DNA of 24,853 bases. Origin: Spirogloea muscicola (lineage: Eukaryota; Streptophyta; Zygnematophyceae; Spirogloeales; Spirogloeaceae). The position numbers were made by a program, and so were the translations under genes. Each line of letters opens with the position of its first letter. Position 1 is the first letter of the stretch. The stretch lies in NCBI GenBank assembly GCA_009602725.1, contig WELB01000243.1:32380-57232 (forward strand), given 5' to 3'. The notes beneath the pieces were generated by a model. The model searched no databases. It had not been told where the DNA came from and was given only the letters and a program-made list of their open reading frames with translations. Below are positions 1-11,356 of this stretch, in pieces.

Positions 1-3000
1 GCCAGCCGAGGATGCCGGCCCGCCGTCGCCCTCCGCGTGCGCCCCGCGACTGGCAGAGGCCCCAGGCCGCTGCGAGGCACGGGCGGCCCCCCGCCTCATC
101 CCTGCTGCGCCGCCTGCTGCAGGCCGGGCGAGGCGCCGGCGCATGCGGGCCTCGGGGGCAGCATCGTGGGCGACGTGCTGTACGGCATTGCCACGGGCGA
201 GGAGGAGGGCAAGCCGCGGCAGCGCATCCTCTCCTTCGCCGCCAAGAGGTGCCGCAGCAGCGCTGCCAGCGCCGCCTTGCGCGCCCCGCTGGCAGAGCGA
301 AGCTCCCTCCCTCCCTCCCTTTGTTGGAGTCCCACTCCCCAGCGCTGCTGTACCTGCTGGCAGGTACCAGTCTGCGGTGGAGCGCAACCGGGATGACTAC
401 GACGCCCTCTACAACTGGGCGCTCGTCCTCCAGGTCCGCCCACTGCCACCCACTCCAGCTTGGTGAGTGCTTGGTCTATAATCAAGTGCCCAGGCGGGAT
501 GGTGTTGTCGGGCTCTGGTAGTGTGCATGTGTAGCTGGTGGAGACGCTTCCACAATGGCCATAGCAAGGCGGGACATGATAACGGCCAGTACATTGTCTG
601 TCATGATGCTACGTCAAAGCACTGGTGCCAGAAGAGGTCAGATACTGCTGGCAATGAAGAAGTCAGTGCAGTCAAACGTTGCAGCCGAGGAAGCAACGGT
701 CTTCATCTATTCAAGGCATATTGGGATGTGCTTTAGGACATGTAGTCTTCGCACTTATATTTTCAAGGCCTGGTTCACGGTCGTGGTAAATCTCACCCGT
801 TCTATGGTAAGATTAAAAGGTCGGCGCCCCAGCTGTGTCTCCTGCCAGGTCGAAGAAGGACAAGCATCACATCCTTGCTATAGACACATGAATATCACAT
901 CCTTGCTGTATATACCACCTGAGAGGTACTGTGCAAGCTGGCGTTTGCAGGAGAGTGCTGACAATTGTGGGCCCAATGAGCCTGCATCCATGAAGGATGG
1001 CCTGCTGGAGGATGCCTGCCGCAAGTACGCCGCTTCCACCAAGCTTTGCCCAACGCTGCATGAGGTTGGCTGCTGAACTACATTTCCTCCTGCGTTGCTG
1101 GAATTTACCCGGGCCACCACTAACAAGGTGAAGGAAGAGCATGGGTTGAAAGTAATTGTACAAGGAAACTGCTTACGGTGTCCTTCCGAAAGCACAAACC
1201 TTCATGGTCTCTCAGGGACTCATCTCCAGGGGTACTGCCAATGGCAGGCGTCAATAAATAATAGGACCTTTTCTCACTCTGTATAGTGCATTGACCGTTT
1301 GGTCTTATGTAGCTGCAATACTGTAGCAGCGTTCCATAGCTGTAAGGGTGAGTTTTACTAGGGTCCAGTCAGTCAGTGGAACACAATCTGCCCACGTCCA
1401 CTGACTAGCACTGTTGCTTTGCCATGCAGGTAATACATTGTTGACAGCATGCCTCCACCAAGTCCCAAGTGGTGCTATGGTTATCCACCTTCTTGTGCTC
1501 AGCATGCTTGATAAAAGTAGTGTAATCTTCATGTGAAAGCTGCAGCACTCTGTTGACTGGTTGAGGTGTGCTGGACTGTAATAAGTGAGACTGTGCTGGA
1601 CTACATTGGCGTAGAGATGTAAGTGCTGGCTTATTGTTCCTCTAAGGGGGGCAACCCTGAAGCAGCTCCGCTGATCAATGGCGGGCTTACATCTGCCCAA
1701 GTGTTATCAGGCTTTTTACAACTGGGCCATAGCCATCTCAGACCGTGCCAAGATCCGGGGACGGACCAAAGAAGCAGAGGAGCTCTGGAAGGAGGTGAGG
1801 TCCTTGCGTCACTGCAGTACTTCACGATTCACTGCTGACTTGCTTTACCAAAGCCTTGTTTCAAACACCACTAGATCCTCCAACTACAGGCAAGCCAATC
1901 TGTAATTGGACCTCGTGCAGGCATGCGATAAGTATGACAGAGCTGTGCAGCTCAACTGGAGCAGCCCGCAGGTACAGCCATTCTTTACTTAGAGGTCAGT
2001 GAGAGAACTTTGCATGGAAGAAGCACAAGGCTTGTCTCTCACCCATGGGGCCCTGTTGGTCCTACTTCTACTAAGCTCTGGCGGAGATGAGCAGAGTACC
2101 TGCAGCTCTACTGCCTGCTTGTATGAAGCTTGGACTGGTTGCAGTCTGCATGCAGACTGTCATCTCATTGTGCTCAGCATTATTGTAATTTTGCAGGCCT
2201 TGAATAATTGGGGACTTGCTTTGCAGGTGAAAAGCAGCACTCCTGTCACTGGCCGAAAGCACTCTTGTCTTTTGGGTCTCATCATGCAGCCTCATATATT
2301 GCAAAGTGAACCATAATAAGAATAAGCAATAGTTACTCTCACATGCACGAGTATTCAGTTGTACTCCAAGTGGCGTACTTGATAGGAACTTGGAGCCATT
2401 GTCTCATCCAAGGAGAAGCATGCCATTGTCAAGAAGGCCATCAGCAAGGTTTTTGAATCCCGCTCAACTCCAATCGATTAGGACTCCCAATGTTTGGTAG
2501 CTGATGCAGCAAGAATGCACGGGTTTTACTATTAAAAATGGTGTCTTTCCTGATGACACAGCTGCAGCAGAAAAAGAGTGCTAATAATTTGATCCGTACG
2601 TTACAGTTCAGGGCTGCAATTCGATTGCGATTCGACTTCCATCGTGCAGTCTACAATCTGGGCACTGTGCTGGTGAGGAAGCAATCACATACTGTATGAG
2701 AGCATCCACTAGTCTACGTCTAGAAGAGGATAGGGGCAGAGGCCCGTGGCATCTCTAATTTCATTGTACTATCTCATAAGCTTGGTCAGGTTATCAAGGT
2801 GTTGCACTGGTAATACCTGCATTTCCTATTACTTCGTCACACCTGCATCTTCGTGGCTGAGTGCTGGTGGGTGTCTGTGCAGTATGGCTTGGCAGAAGAC
2901 ACAATGAGGAGTGGTCGTAAACTAGGGCTTAGTGGACTTACTCCGCAAGACCTGTACAGTCAATCTGCGGTCTACATCACTTGTGCTCATGCTTTGAAGG

Positions 3001-4235
3001 CTGACTATCCTGTACAGTGTCACCTTTTCTCTTCACATTGCTTGCTGAATCCCTGTTGACTTTGTCGGTCTTAAGAATTCTCTAGCTCTCAAGAAGGACA
3101 TTGCTGCTCCGCTGCGTCTACTGACGTTTGGTCACCTCTGTCTTTGTACCCTGATAGCTCTTGTTCAGCTGATCATATCGTAATATTTGAAAGATGCGTG
3201 ATGACCAGGGTATTTGACTAACATTTTCCTTGCCACTCCTTCTGGCAGGTCTACAGAAATGCATTGAGGCTAGTCAGAAGCATGGTAAGCCCATTCGTAT
3301 TGTCATTCTCTTTTGCTGTCAATGTCGTTGTCAATGTGACGTGCGCGCATGTCACATTGACCACATCTGATGGCCACGCTTTGACACCGTCAGGCCTGTT
3401 TTTTGTGACGAGGAGTGCTCACTGAGTTGCATGGTGTGCATTCTGAGACATGTTGGCTTGTGTCTTGCTTTGCAGCTCCCACTACCCTTTCTGAAAACAG
3501 GCCGTCTCCTCACTCCTCCTCCCGACAATCCCTTTGCACCACATGAGGAGTGGGTGAGTCAGTGGTTTGTACTGGATCAGGACACGTTCTACCAGGTCAG
3601 TATCCAGCAACTAAATACTCTTGCTTCTTCACATACAATGCCATGTGCATGGTTTGCACTTATTGAGATCCTTTTGGACCTTGCCAGTCCCAGCTTGGCA
3701 TCATGTCATCGTGCTGAGGAGCTACAATACATCGACCTTGCAGAGGGAACGAGCAGATCGCAGACCTCTTGTCAGCAGTGCAGATGGCTCACAAAGACTC
3801 AGCGACTCCGGCAATGGCGAAGACAGAGACGGTTCACGCCATTCACTTCTTCACGTGAACATTGAAGACATCCTGTGTGTTGCTTCTTGCCATGACCTCA
3901 GTCTCCCACCCGGGGGTGCCATGGTCATAGAGACGGTCAGCACTCAGCACTATCTGGTGAGTCTGGTTCCGCATCTGTGAGCTGGTATCTTGGTTGAGCT
4001 GCTCTATGTCCCTGTAGGCTATCATCTGTAGCTGATACCTTCGCTGTGGGGGTGTACTCAAGAGTGCGTTCTCCTGCCCGTTTCTAGTGCTCATAACCAG
4101 GTGGTGAACCTCCTGCATGACCAGGTCTCTGCTGGCTGGGAGGCAATTGAGCAATGGATTGATGCAATACGCTTGGTGTACACAAACAGTGTTCGAGGGA
4201 AGACAGAAGCTCTTGCTGCAGTGCTTGCAGGCTAG
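1..4235 (+). CDS. TPR-repeat protein with C-terminal PH-like domain (5'-incomplete, 13 exons)
   Basis: Exons read: <1-248, 364-433, 951-1064, 1711-1794, 1921-1971, 2197-2226, 2386-2448, 2607-2672, 2883-3011, 3249-3284, 3476-3595, 3744-3956, 4125-4235 (stop TAG 4233-4235). Each junction has GT/AG and keeps phase. The N-terminal half carries degenerate TPR helices: [12 protein letters not shown] (exon 2), [14 protein letters not shown] (exon 4), [10 protein letters not shown] (exon 6) and [11 protein letters not shown] (exon 8). Exons 11-13 read like a PH-type domain: [17 protein letters not shown], a basic/Ser-rich insertion, [20 protein letters not shown], then [18 protein letters not shown] know this TPR-plus-PH-like arrangement from plant proteins of unknown function, so only a scaffold or binding role is suggested. 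Exon 1 is open to the window edge with no convincing ATG in frame, so the 5' end is missing. The gene converges on the PTST-like gene, 340 bp between the stops. The exact start of exon 12 is chosen by phase. Confidence 0.85.
304..319. repeat. (TCCC)4 tetranucleotide run
   Basis: Four perfect TCCC units lie in intron 1 of the TPR gene, about 45 bp before the exon-2 acceptor. They probably form part of a pyrimidine tract. Confidence 0.9.
866..907. repeat. Short direct repeat of 14 bp
   Basis: ATCACATCCTTGCT occurs at 866-879 and again at 894-907, inside intron 2 of the TPR gene and about 45 bp before the next acceptor. It is probably a local duplication. Confidence 0.8.
3330..3361. repeat. Near-perfect 32-bp palindrome in an intron
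   Basis: Arms GTCAATGTGAC (3330-3340) and GTCACATTGAC (3351-3361) are perfect inverse complements. The 10-bp centre GTGCGCGCAT is itself self-complementary except for one G-T pair. The element sits in the intron between the exons ending at 3284 and starting at 3476. It could form a long hairpin in the transcript or a cruciform in DNA. It also carries a TGACGT core like a bZIP site. No function is shown. Confidence 0.85.
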
Positions 4236-4575
4236 TGTAAGTGTGCTCTACTTGTCATTAGTTTGTCTAAGTGCCAGGCTGTTAACTGTTGCTTACTGAC
4301 CTATACTGCTGCAGCTCATGCAAGCTGTGGTTCCAATTAGCACATCAAGTGCCCCAACCAGCACATGATGTCCGTGACCATGCATGTCCACCAACAAGGC
4401 AGTGAAATCAGAAAGTCACCACCATGGCTGTCTTCAGTTATAGTAATGACAGAGAGTAGACTTCGAGGTATGCAAGTATTTCTATGGATGCCAGGCATAC
4501 CACTTAAATGAGGCCTACAAGTTGCACATGAATACTACAGCTTACGAGTACATGAACGGGGGCTACCTCGATGAC
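4236..4575. other. Tail-to-tail intergenic region
   Basis: The 340 bp between the stop of the TPR gene (plus) and the stop of the PTST-like gene (minus) contain no coding signal that I can support. They must hold both 3' UTRs. A TGTAA word follows the TPR stop directly at 4236-4240, but it is too close to act as the poly(A) signal with confidence. Confidence 0.6.
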
Positions 4576-7500
4576 CTAATAGTCCACAACCAGGACATTG
4601 TTTTGCTTGTTGTGATCCATTGTAAGAGGTCTTCTTGTGTCTACCTGCCACTCTCCATCAACAATGAACTTGACCTGCAGCCATGAGGAACAAGACAAAG
4701 GATCAACGCAATCTGCAGACCGCCTATTAGGGCCAAGAGCTAACACTAAAGTGGCCAGTATTCATGTATCATGACTTACGTTTTGATACATCAAACAGAC
4801 AAGCACACAGTCTACATAAATGTGAGGGGCACAGGCTGTCTCACAGTTTACCTCATAGACACCAGGAGGCAGCCACAATTCAACATCCCACAGCATGGGA
4901 CCCCTGTCAGCAACCCAAACAGTGGCGTGTGCCAAGATTGTGAAGGGAAATGCTGCACTTATAATAAGCGAAGAAGAGGAACTACGTTTCTCTTCCAAGA
5001 CAGTGCCAAAGAGCAAGAGGGCACAGTCAGATGCACCAGTCCCACAAGTCGCCTCAAGCAAGTAAGATGTTCCAGCCGTGAAGTTGAGGAGACACTGGAT
5101 GTCACCTTAAGCCATCAGGAGGATGTATCTCAGAGTCAAGATCGCAATGCATATCAAGGTGGTACTGCCACCCATTGAAGCTACCTGCCAGCTTCACCTT
5201 AGAACCAGAACCCCAATATTCTATGCGAACCTGCAATGTCAGACATTGCAACTGTTACTGAGTGAAGCAAGCCCATAGGAACTCAGGTAGCAAGATTGAG
5301 ACGATGTTAGAGATGAAAGGATTCGAGTTTTCATTGCCACTTAACAGCTATGCAGCCTTTGTCCGATACATAAGCTACTCACGCATCAGCTGCACTGTGC
5401 ACCAGGAAGGTGCTTAAAGCATGGCTACTTTTGACATTGCAAGCTTTCCTTATTAGTACTTGAGTACTGTCATGATCCACCTACTAGCCGCAGTGCAATG
5501 TCCACCACAAAAGCTCTGCAGCATTTGGCAGCTGGTACAGCTCTTCCTCGCCCTGACTTGGTACCTGTTTCAGCTGACTCACTGCCTGCTCCAAAGTACG
5601 CAGACGACTCTCCTTGTCCAGCAATGCTTGCTTTGCTTGAACAAGCTCTGCCGCTGCCTTTGTCCGCACCAGCGTGATCTGTGCCTGGGGTATGAGTATA
5701 TCATGCCTTGAGCAAGACCGTTCACATCTTCCACGGCAGCCAATAATTCAACGCTCATCTAAAAACTGCAGATACATTCATCAAAGTTACAACACACGGC
5801 GACATCACCTACTTGTGCCTCTTGCAATTCCTGTGCAATCTCAATGACCTCCTTATCACGGAGTTCCTGCAAGAGCACCAGCACGCTTGTAACGCGGATG
5901 TGTACAAGAAGCACTTCTTCTGCATTTTCACCTTGATAGCAGCTGCTCTTGCGTGTGCTTATGCTGCTACTTGGTCTGCTTCTCTCACATCACCCCCTTG
6001 GTCAGGTAACAAACCAGCGCGCTCCTTATACGCTGCAACTCCATTTGAGTTTCACTTTTGAAGGCCAGCTGTATCTCCTGCTCCTTCTGACGCAACACAG
6101 CAGATAGAACGTCCCTCAATGCTCCATCTTATGAATTTGTCAACATCTGCAGATAATTCAGGCAGTGGCAGTGGCAGTGGCAAAGGCAACATCGATATCA
6201 TGAAGTCCCCAAATGACTGACTCAAGCAATGGTTGAAATAAGACCTGTGTCATTACTTCAATTTCTCTCTGTTTCTCCACGATATCTAGATACAGGTCCT
6301 TGCGATCCGTGCACAAGACCTCTTTGGGGAGTCCTTCTTGAGATTGCAACGTGCTGTCTGCTGTTGCTTGCAGTGAGCTTTGAAGTGAATTATCTGGCGT
6401 CACCGTTATTGCTGAAGACGGCTCCCGCTTTTTCATCCCTGACAGGCACTACTGATTCGTCAGACGACCGTTTTACATTGGACCGTGGTACATTCAGTGT
6501 GTGCTCCTGATCATGAAGCAACAAGGACTCGGCAATGTGTCTGTTGACCTCGTGACTCGAACCTGAAAGGTGTGGTGCATTCAGCTGCTGCAGCGTATCC
6601 CTCCCAGTAGCACCCACTCCATGGTGGCAGGACCTGCAGTCAACGCTGCAATGTTATCAGCATAGCAGCTGCTAGCAAGCATGATGGTTGGAGAGACTGC
6701 TATGCTTGTTGGACTGCAAGTAAGCCGTCGATGTGCTGTCAACAGTGCTCTAGGATGCCGCCATGCTGCTCACCCACTCGTGGCATTTGGGATGATAGAC
6801 TGTGATGTTGCCACAGCACCATTTTTGAGTACCCACAATGACTCTGGTGCCAAGTGTAAGTCGTTTGAAAGAACTGCAGCGCCATTGTCTGCTATACAGA
6901 CATGCAATTTGTTGGTCATATCATTGTAAACAGCACTTCGGTGCAGCTATCCTGCAAGTAGAGGTGTTTATGTGTCCAATAGATGACGGCAGCTACTTTG
7001 CAAATGCAGTCCAGTTGAACACAAGACAGTGCCAGCCTTTGCAGGAAGTCTGATTGTCGTCCACCATTACCTTCACTAACGGCTCGTCCAATATGGTCGC
7101 CTTGAGCTGCCAAAGTTGCGGCAGGGTCTGCAGGGTCTACGTTGTCCTTGCGACAAGGAACCAATTCAGCTTTGTCTTTACTGGAGCCTCCTCCACTGCC
7201 AGGATGCCTGCCTGCCAGCTTGATCTGCATCGAAGCCTGTGGGCTGCCTTCACGCGCAGACAGGAGGTCTTGGACGGACTGAAAGCCTCTCCGCTTTACA
7301 GAGTTGGCCAGGTCTTGTCTGCAGCTTCACAGTTTACGGTGTCAACAGTTGGTGTTGCAATGTGTAGGTACTTTCTCAATCAGCAAGTGTGAGTCCGTGT
7401 CTAGAGACAGAGGAGAGAGAGGCCAGTCCAAGCCGTAAAGAGGGAGTCGACGAGTCTCTTTCGTGGCTGCAGGACGCACTAATGCACTAGTGTAAAGCGC

Positions 7501-8306
7501 ATCCCCTGCAGCAATACTAAGGGCAGGACCAGCAAGCTGCACGTGCTCGTTGGTGGTGCATGCTAGTCAAACAGTGCAATAGATAAACCTTAGCAGAGGT
7601 TCAGTGCACAGCTTTTGAGCCACTTGCGCCAAGCTTTCCCTGACCCACCACATTCTGCCAACGAGTCTGGTGTGTGGACATCGGCCAGGTTCAGCTGCAA
7701 CCTGCCTCGCGAAGCCAGGACGTCGGGTGCAGGAGCTATGTCGACCGGCAGACCCTCGGCAAGTAGAAAGGCAGTCAGCTCCTGTAGGAATGCCTCCTTG
7801 CTCTTTCGTCTACTCCTCCGCCCCTTCCTTGCAGCTGTCGCAGGCTTCTGAGATGAGCTTGTCGTCGTGCTGCTGCTGCTGCTGCTGCAGGCAGCGAGCA
7901 GCCAGGCTCCCGGCCTGCACGCACGCTCAGATTTAAGAACGGGCTTGGGACGGCGTCGGTGGCATGGGAGGAGCTCAGCAAGCAACCTCACCACCGGCGC
8001 CGTCGTCGGCAGGCGCCATCGTGGGCAGGAGCCCTGAAGGCAGCTGAAGGGCGGCTGTAAGTGGGAAGCTAGCGAGTGAACGGCATTTTGCGAGTGGCCG
8101 CGCAGGACGCCTTGAGAGGCCGAGCTGGTGGGGCTTGTATGGCAGGTAGGAGGGGATGCCGACCTCGCGGATGCGTCCCCGGAGGCCAGCGGAGAGCGTC
8201 GAGGCGCGCAGCAGGGAGCCTGCACAGGCTGCTGGTCGGGCGGCCGGAGGAGCCCGGAGGCGCGCGAGGCCGTGCGCGGGCACGGCAGGGCGCGTTGCAG
8301 CGCCAT
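4576..8306 (-). CDS. PTST/FLO6-like starch-initiation protein: coiled coils plus C-terminal CBM48
   Basis: Plastid proteins of this family bind glucans through a C-terminal CBM48 and help start starch granules, working with soluble starch synthase through coiled coils. The CBM48 is split over exons 5230-5106 (VRIEYWGSG, KVKLAGSFNGWQ), 4903-4852 (MLWDVELWLPPGVYE) and 4674-4576 (VKFIVDGEWQVD, RRPL, stop at 4576-4578); phases agree. Coiled-coil exons precede it: 5684-5565, 5866-5813 and one ending at 6015. Family-type N-terminal motifs are AEGLPVDIAPAPDVLASRGR in the first exon and DLANSVKRRGFQSVQDLL near 7275-7310. The start ATG at 8306 opens an Ala/Arg/Ser-rich leader (MALQRALPCPRTASRASG) like a chloroplast transit peptide. 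Other exons read: 7536-7372, 7278-7071, 6888-6774, and 6633 to about 6245 containing a frame change that needs an intron. Splicing around 7660-7310, 6440-6540 and 6015-6130 is unresolved, so full length is uncertain. Identity is strong; the exact model is not. Confidence 0.85.
6161..6182. repeat. (GGCAGT)3 hexanucleotide run
   Basis: Three perfect GGCAGT units plus a partial one lie in the PTST-like gene, just downstream (minus strand) of the exon containing KQREIE. If translated on the minus strand they would give alternating Ala-Thr up to a stop, so I regard them as intronic. Confidence 0.85.
7868..7888. repeat. (TGC)7 trinucleotide run in the first exon of the PTST-like gene
   Basis: Seven TGC units on the plus strand, with an adjacent CGT-rich stretch, encode a Ser run followed by Thr on the minus strand. 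They separate the putative transit peptide from the basic segment GRRSRRKSKEAFLQ. Length variation between strains is likely. Confidence 0.9.
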
Positions 8307-11300
8307 GGCAGCGGGGTGGACGCGGGAGGCGAGGCTGCTGGGGACTGCCGAGGAAGGCAGGGACTCTGCCAAACGAGAAACAGGTCTTCCAGCTTACGGC
8401 AATGGCTGCGAGAGGCCAGCCTTGTGCTTTTCGAAAGAAATAGCTCTTGTACAAGGGAGGAATGTACCCAGAGAGGATGCGCTGCTAAAGAAGTGATGCT
8501 CTTACCAAAAGTGGCTCTCCCAAAGAAAGGGTGGCACGCCCACGCCTTGCATCTGAGAGCTGGCCGTGCTCTAGCTGCAGCCAGCTTTCGTCAAGGATGT
8601 TGCTTGCTTCCGAATGCAGCTATGCAAGCGCGGCCGGATTAACTGGTGGCTGGGAGAGGCCAGCCCAAAAGAATGGACAAGGTCTGAAGGAGTCGGAGTG
8701 CCAAGGAGTAAGTGAGACAGCAGTAAGCGAAATCTCGGTAACCTCTCGTCAGTAGATGCAAATCTATGCTATTGCTTTCCGTACGTGTTCCCTATGCAGC
8801 TTCACATCCTTCCCAACGGTCCCAGGCTCACGCAGTGCACTTGCAGGCAGGCCGTGCCATGGCTGCTGCTTTTGCTCCTCGTCGGGGTGCCTCTTTTCCA
8901 GCTACAAGTCACTCTGACTTGCGGCTGCTGGCTCGGGGTTACTAACTCCCATGCGCTGTACTCTCTTGCATAGGCGAGTATATATGGCGCCTCTCGGCCC
9001 TTTGGCCCCTGTCCATTCCTTCGGGCTGGCCTCTCACAGCTATTGCTTCCTTTGAAAGAGCTGTTTCTTCTTTCCGGCGGCTAGTCTTTCTGACTTGCGG
9101 TACCTGAATAGAGGTTACTCAGTCTTTATCCGAAAGGTGCGAGGGCTGTGAATGGCCACTACTGGAAGAGAGAAAGTGCCTTCAGAAGAGCTCACTACCT
9201 TGACGAAAGTCATAGGCTGCAGCTAATGCACGGCCAGCAGGCAGATGGAAGGCGTGGGCTATGGACCAAAGGGGCCGAGGGCTGTGTGTTGCCAGCCCCG
9301 AAGACATGAACCAGGTATTAAGGCCCAAGTGGCGCTAAAGGAAAAGGCTAAACCCACACAGCTATGCAAGAGGCTACGGCGCATGGGGGAGAGAGAGTGA
9401 CTCCTATCGTGAAGGGACAGCTGTGAAAGATGCAGCTCATCTCGACGAGGGCTGTCAAGGGCCAGCCCATGACAAGAATCACAACTGTGAGCCAGCCGAG
9501 TGCATACAAGAGAAGGGCGCGAGGTGCACTGGAAATGAAGTGAGGCCAAGCTGAGCTAATCCGCTGTTCATGCAGAAGCAAAGGAAGCGCAGAATGTGAC
9601 ACGGTCCAGAGGGAGGGAGGGATAAGAAAGTGAAAGAAACAGCTCTTCAGGAATATCATGGAACTACAGCACAGCGACACATTAGCATAAGCAGCTTGAA
9701 AGGGGCGAAGAAGCTGAAGTGGTGCAGCTACCTCTGGGAGGAAATCGAGTGTGCATTGAGTGATGGGGGGCCTGGATAACCAAGTACATAGGCAAGCACA
9801 TCAAAAGATGTACATCACCTGCTGCTAAGCTGATCCTGTAACAGTGTCACCACGTAGAGGTCGCTAAATGTTGCCCAAAGATTGGATGACAAAGCCCTTC
9901 TGCCACCAGCCGAGAGGAGGTGCAATCGCCAGCTCACAAGGTGGAGGCGTGGGCAGACTCATGAGCAGACTCCCAACGGCCAGAACCCGAGCATCAAAGC
10001 TAACAAGGTTGGCCACGCTCTTTGACTGTATCCTGGCGTCCACGAAGACAACTCGTGTTCGGCTGCCAGCTCTTCATCGTTGCATGTGTTTGCTCCTGCT
10101 CCAAGCCACCTTCTGCCGACTCTACTTGCCCACCTTAGTCGATATTGGGCTCACTTCCTTCAGCCACCGCTCCCTTCCTAAGATGCTAACCACTTGTACT
10201 AAGCTGGCTCCCATGGCCACTTCTGTTGGAGGACGCCTTCTTGATTTGGTATGTGAGAGTCTGTGTAATCACACAAACAGCTTGCCAGTCAAGGAAACCA
10301 TGTCGCAGAACAGATCTACTATCTCTTAGGAATACGAACCCATGGGTATATGCCAGCAACACGCAGATGCAATTGCTGATGACAAACACTTCCCACTATC
10401 TTGACAGATTGGCCAGTGAAGGGTACCCTCTCCACCGGATCCGAGTGTCACAAGCAACCTAAGCCAATCCCACTTCACACTACTCACCAATATGACGGGC
10501 TCAGTGCTCCCTCAGTATGCTTGTGTCCTACGTTGCAAAAAACCGAAGTAATTGATATACTCCTGTCATAAGACAGAGAGGACGTGTACAAGTGCTGCAA
10601 TGTACAGCCTGGGAACAATCAAATGGCATCCTCTGATTTCTGCCTAAACAATGAACAGAATGCCAGGCCGTAGACGCGCCAGCCAGAGATGAGGACGGTT
10701 GGTTCCTCCAAGGAGCGACCTTTGTGACACTCCGACAGCATCCTCAAATTGTACTCCTCTTGAAGAGGGAGGCGCCAGGAGGGGGGAGGATTAATTCTGG
10801 CTTGCCAGACCAATATTCAATTCCCACTGTTTGCCAACAGCAAAATTGCCAGGTAGAGACGGTGGCCTAGGTGTTCAACGAAGAGCCACTTAGAACAGGC
10901 CAATGCAAGTGTGCAGGCCTCGCGCCGCACACAGCCCTCAGCACAGGGCTTGAGTCAAAGCAGATCTGAACCTGGCTGGCTGTCTTCTCAGCAACCCCTC
11001 ATCTGTCGCAATCTCCTTGCTGCTCCCAACCTCGCAGAAGGCAAGCCGCGAGTTCACAGCATATGGGTTTGCAATCCAGCTCTGCCAAGTGGCTCTCATC
11101 CGGCCAGAGTCTCCGGGCTTGAAAGTAGCACAAATGTACAGCTCAGCAATGGCCCCATGACATCTGCTCACTTGCCATGCTCCTGCTTAGCACAGGCCTT
11201 TAAGCGCTGGGTCACAAGTGTTGTACTGGGCTGCAGTGTGCTAGGCAATGGCTGCAATGTGCGAGCCGTGGCGTAGTCAATGAGCGGAGTGTTGCTACAC

Positions 11301-11356
11301 AGTCACATACAGTAAGACTACCCTACTGAATACCATCAAGAGGCCCTGCTCCCTGT
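8307..11356. other. 3 kb gene-poor, repeat-derived interval
   Basis: This lies between the start of the PTST-like gene and the end of the TST gene, both on the minus strand. No open frame here resembles a known protein. The longest (9868-10329, plus) begins inside a dispersed repeat and looks random. The interval is rich in recurring words: GAGAGGCCAGCC at 8411-8422 and 8652-8663 with its inverse GGCTGGCCTCTC at 9024-9035, and GAAAGAAAYAGCTCTT-like words near 8434, 9052 (inverse) and 9633. It also holds one copy of the repeat shared with 22.1 kb. The first few hundred bases are GC-rich and probably carry the promoter of the PTST-like gene. The part from about 9950 to 11350 shows nothing I can name. 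Confidence 0.6.
9749..9912 (+). repeat. Dispersed repeat, copy A
   Basis: It opens with GTGTGCATTGAGTGATGG, continues with CAAGTACATAGGCAAGCACA and AGAGGTCGCTAA, and ends near TGCCACCAGCCGAG. The same blocks in the same order and orientation occur at 22111-22360. Similarity may extend upstream to the AGCTCTTC word near 9645. No terminal inverted repeats or coding region were seen, so it may be a degenerate non-autonomous element. Confidence 0.7.

Noticed and set aside
4771-5178. 135-codon plus-strand open frame
   Set aside because: It lies opposite the CBM48 exons of the PTST-like gene on the minus strand, which have strong motif and phase support. The plus frame resembles nothing.
8076-8642. 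188-codon plus-strand open frame
   Set aside because: Antisense to the first exon and promoter of the PTST-like gene; low-complexity composition.
9868-10329. 153-codon plus-strand open frame
   Set aside because: It begins inside the dispersed repeat, has random-looking composition and no domain or splice context.
10600-10760. Possible tRNA or structured RNA from short hairpin words around GGTTCCTCCAAGGAGC
   Set aside because: No cloverleaf, T-loop or A/B box arrangement could be assembled.
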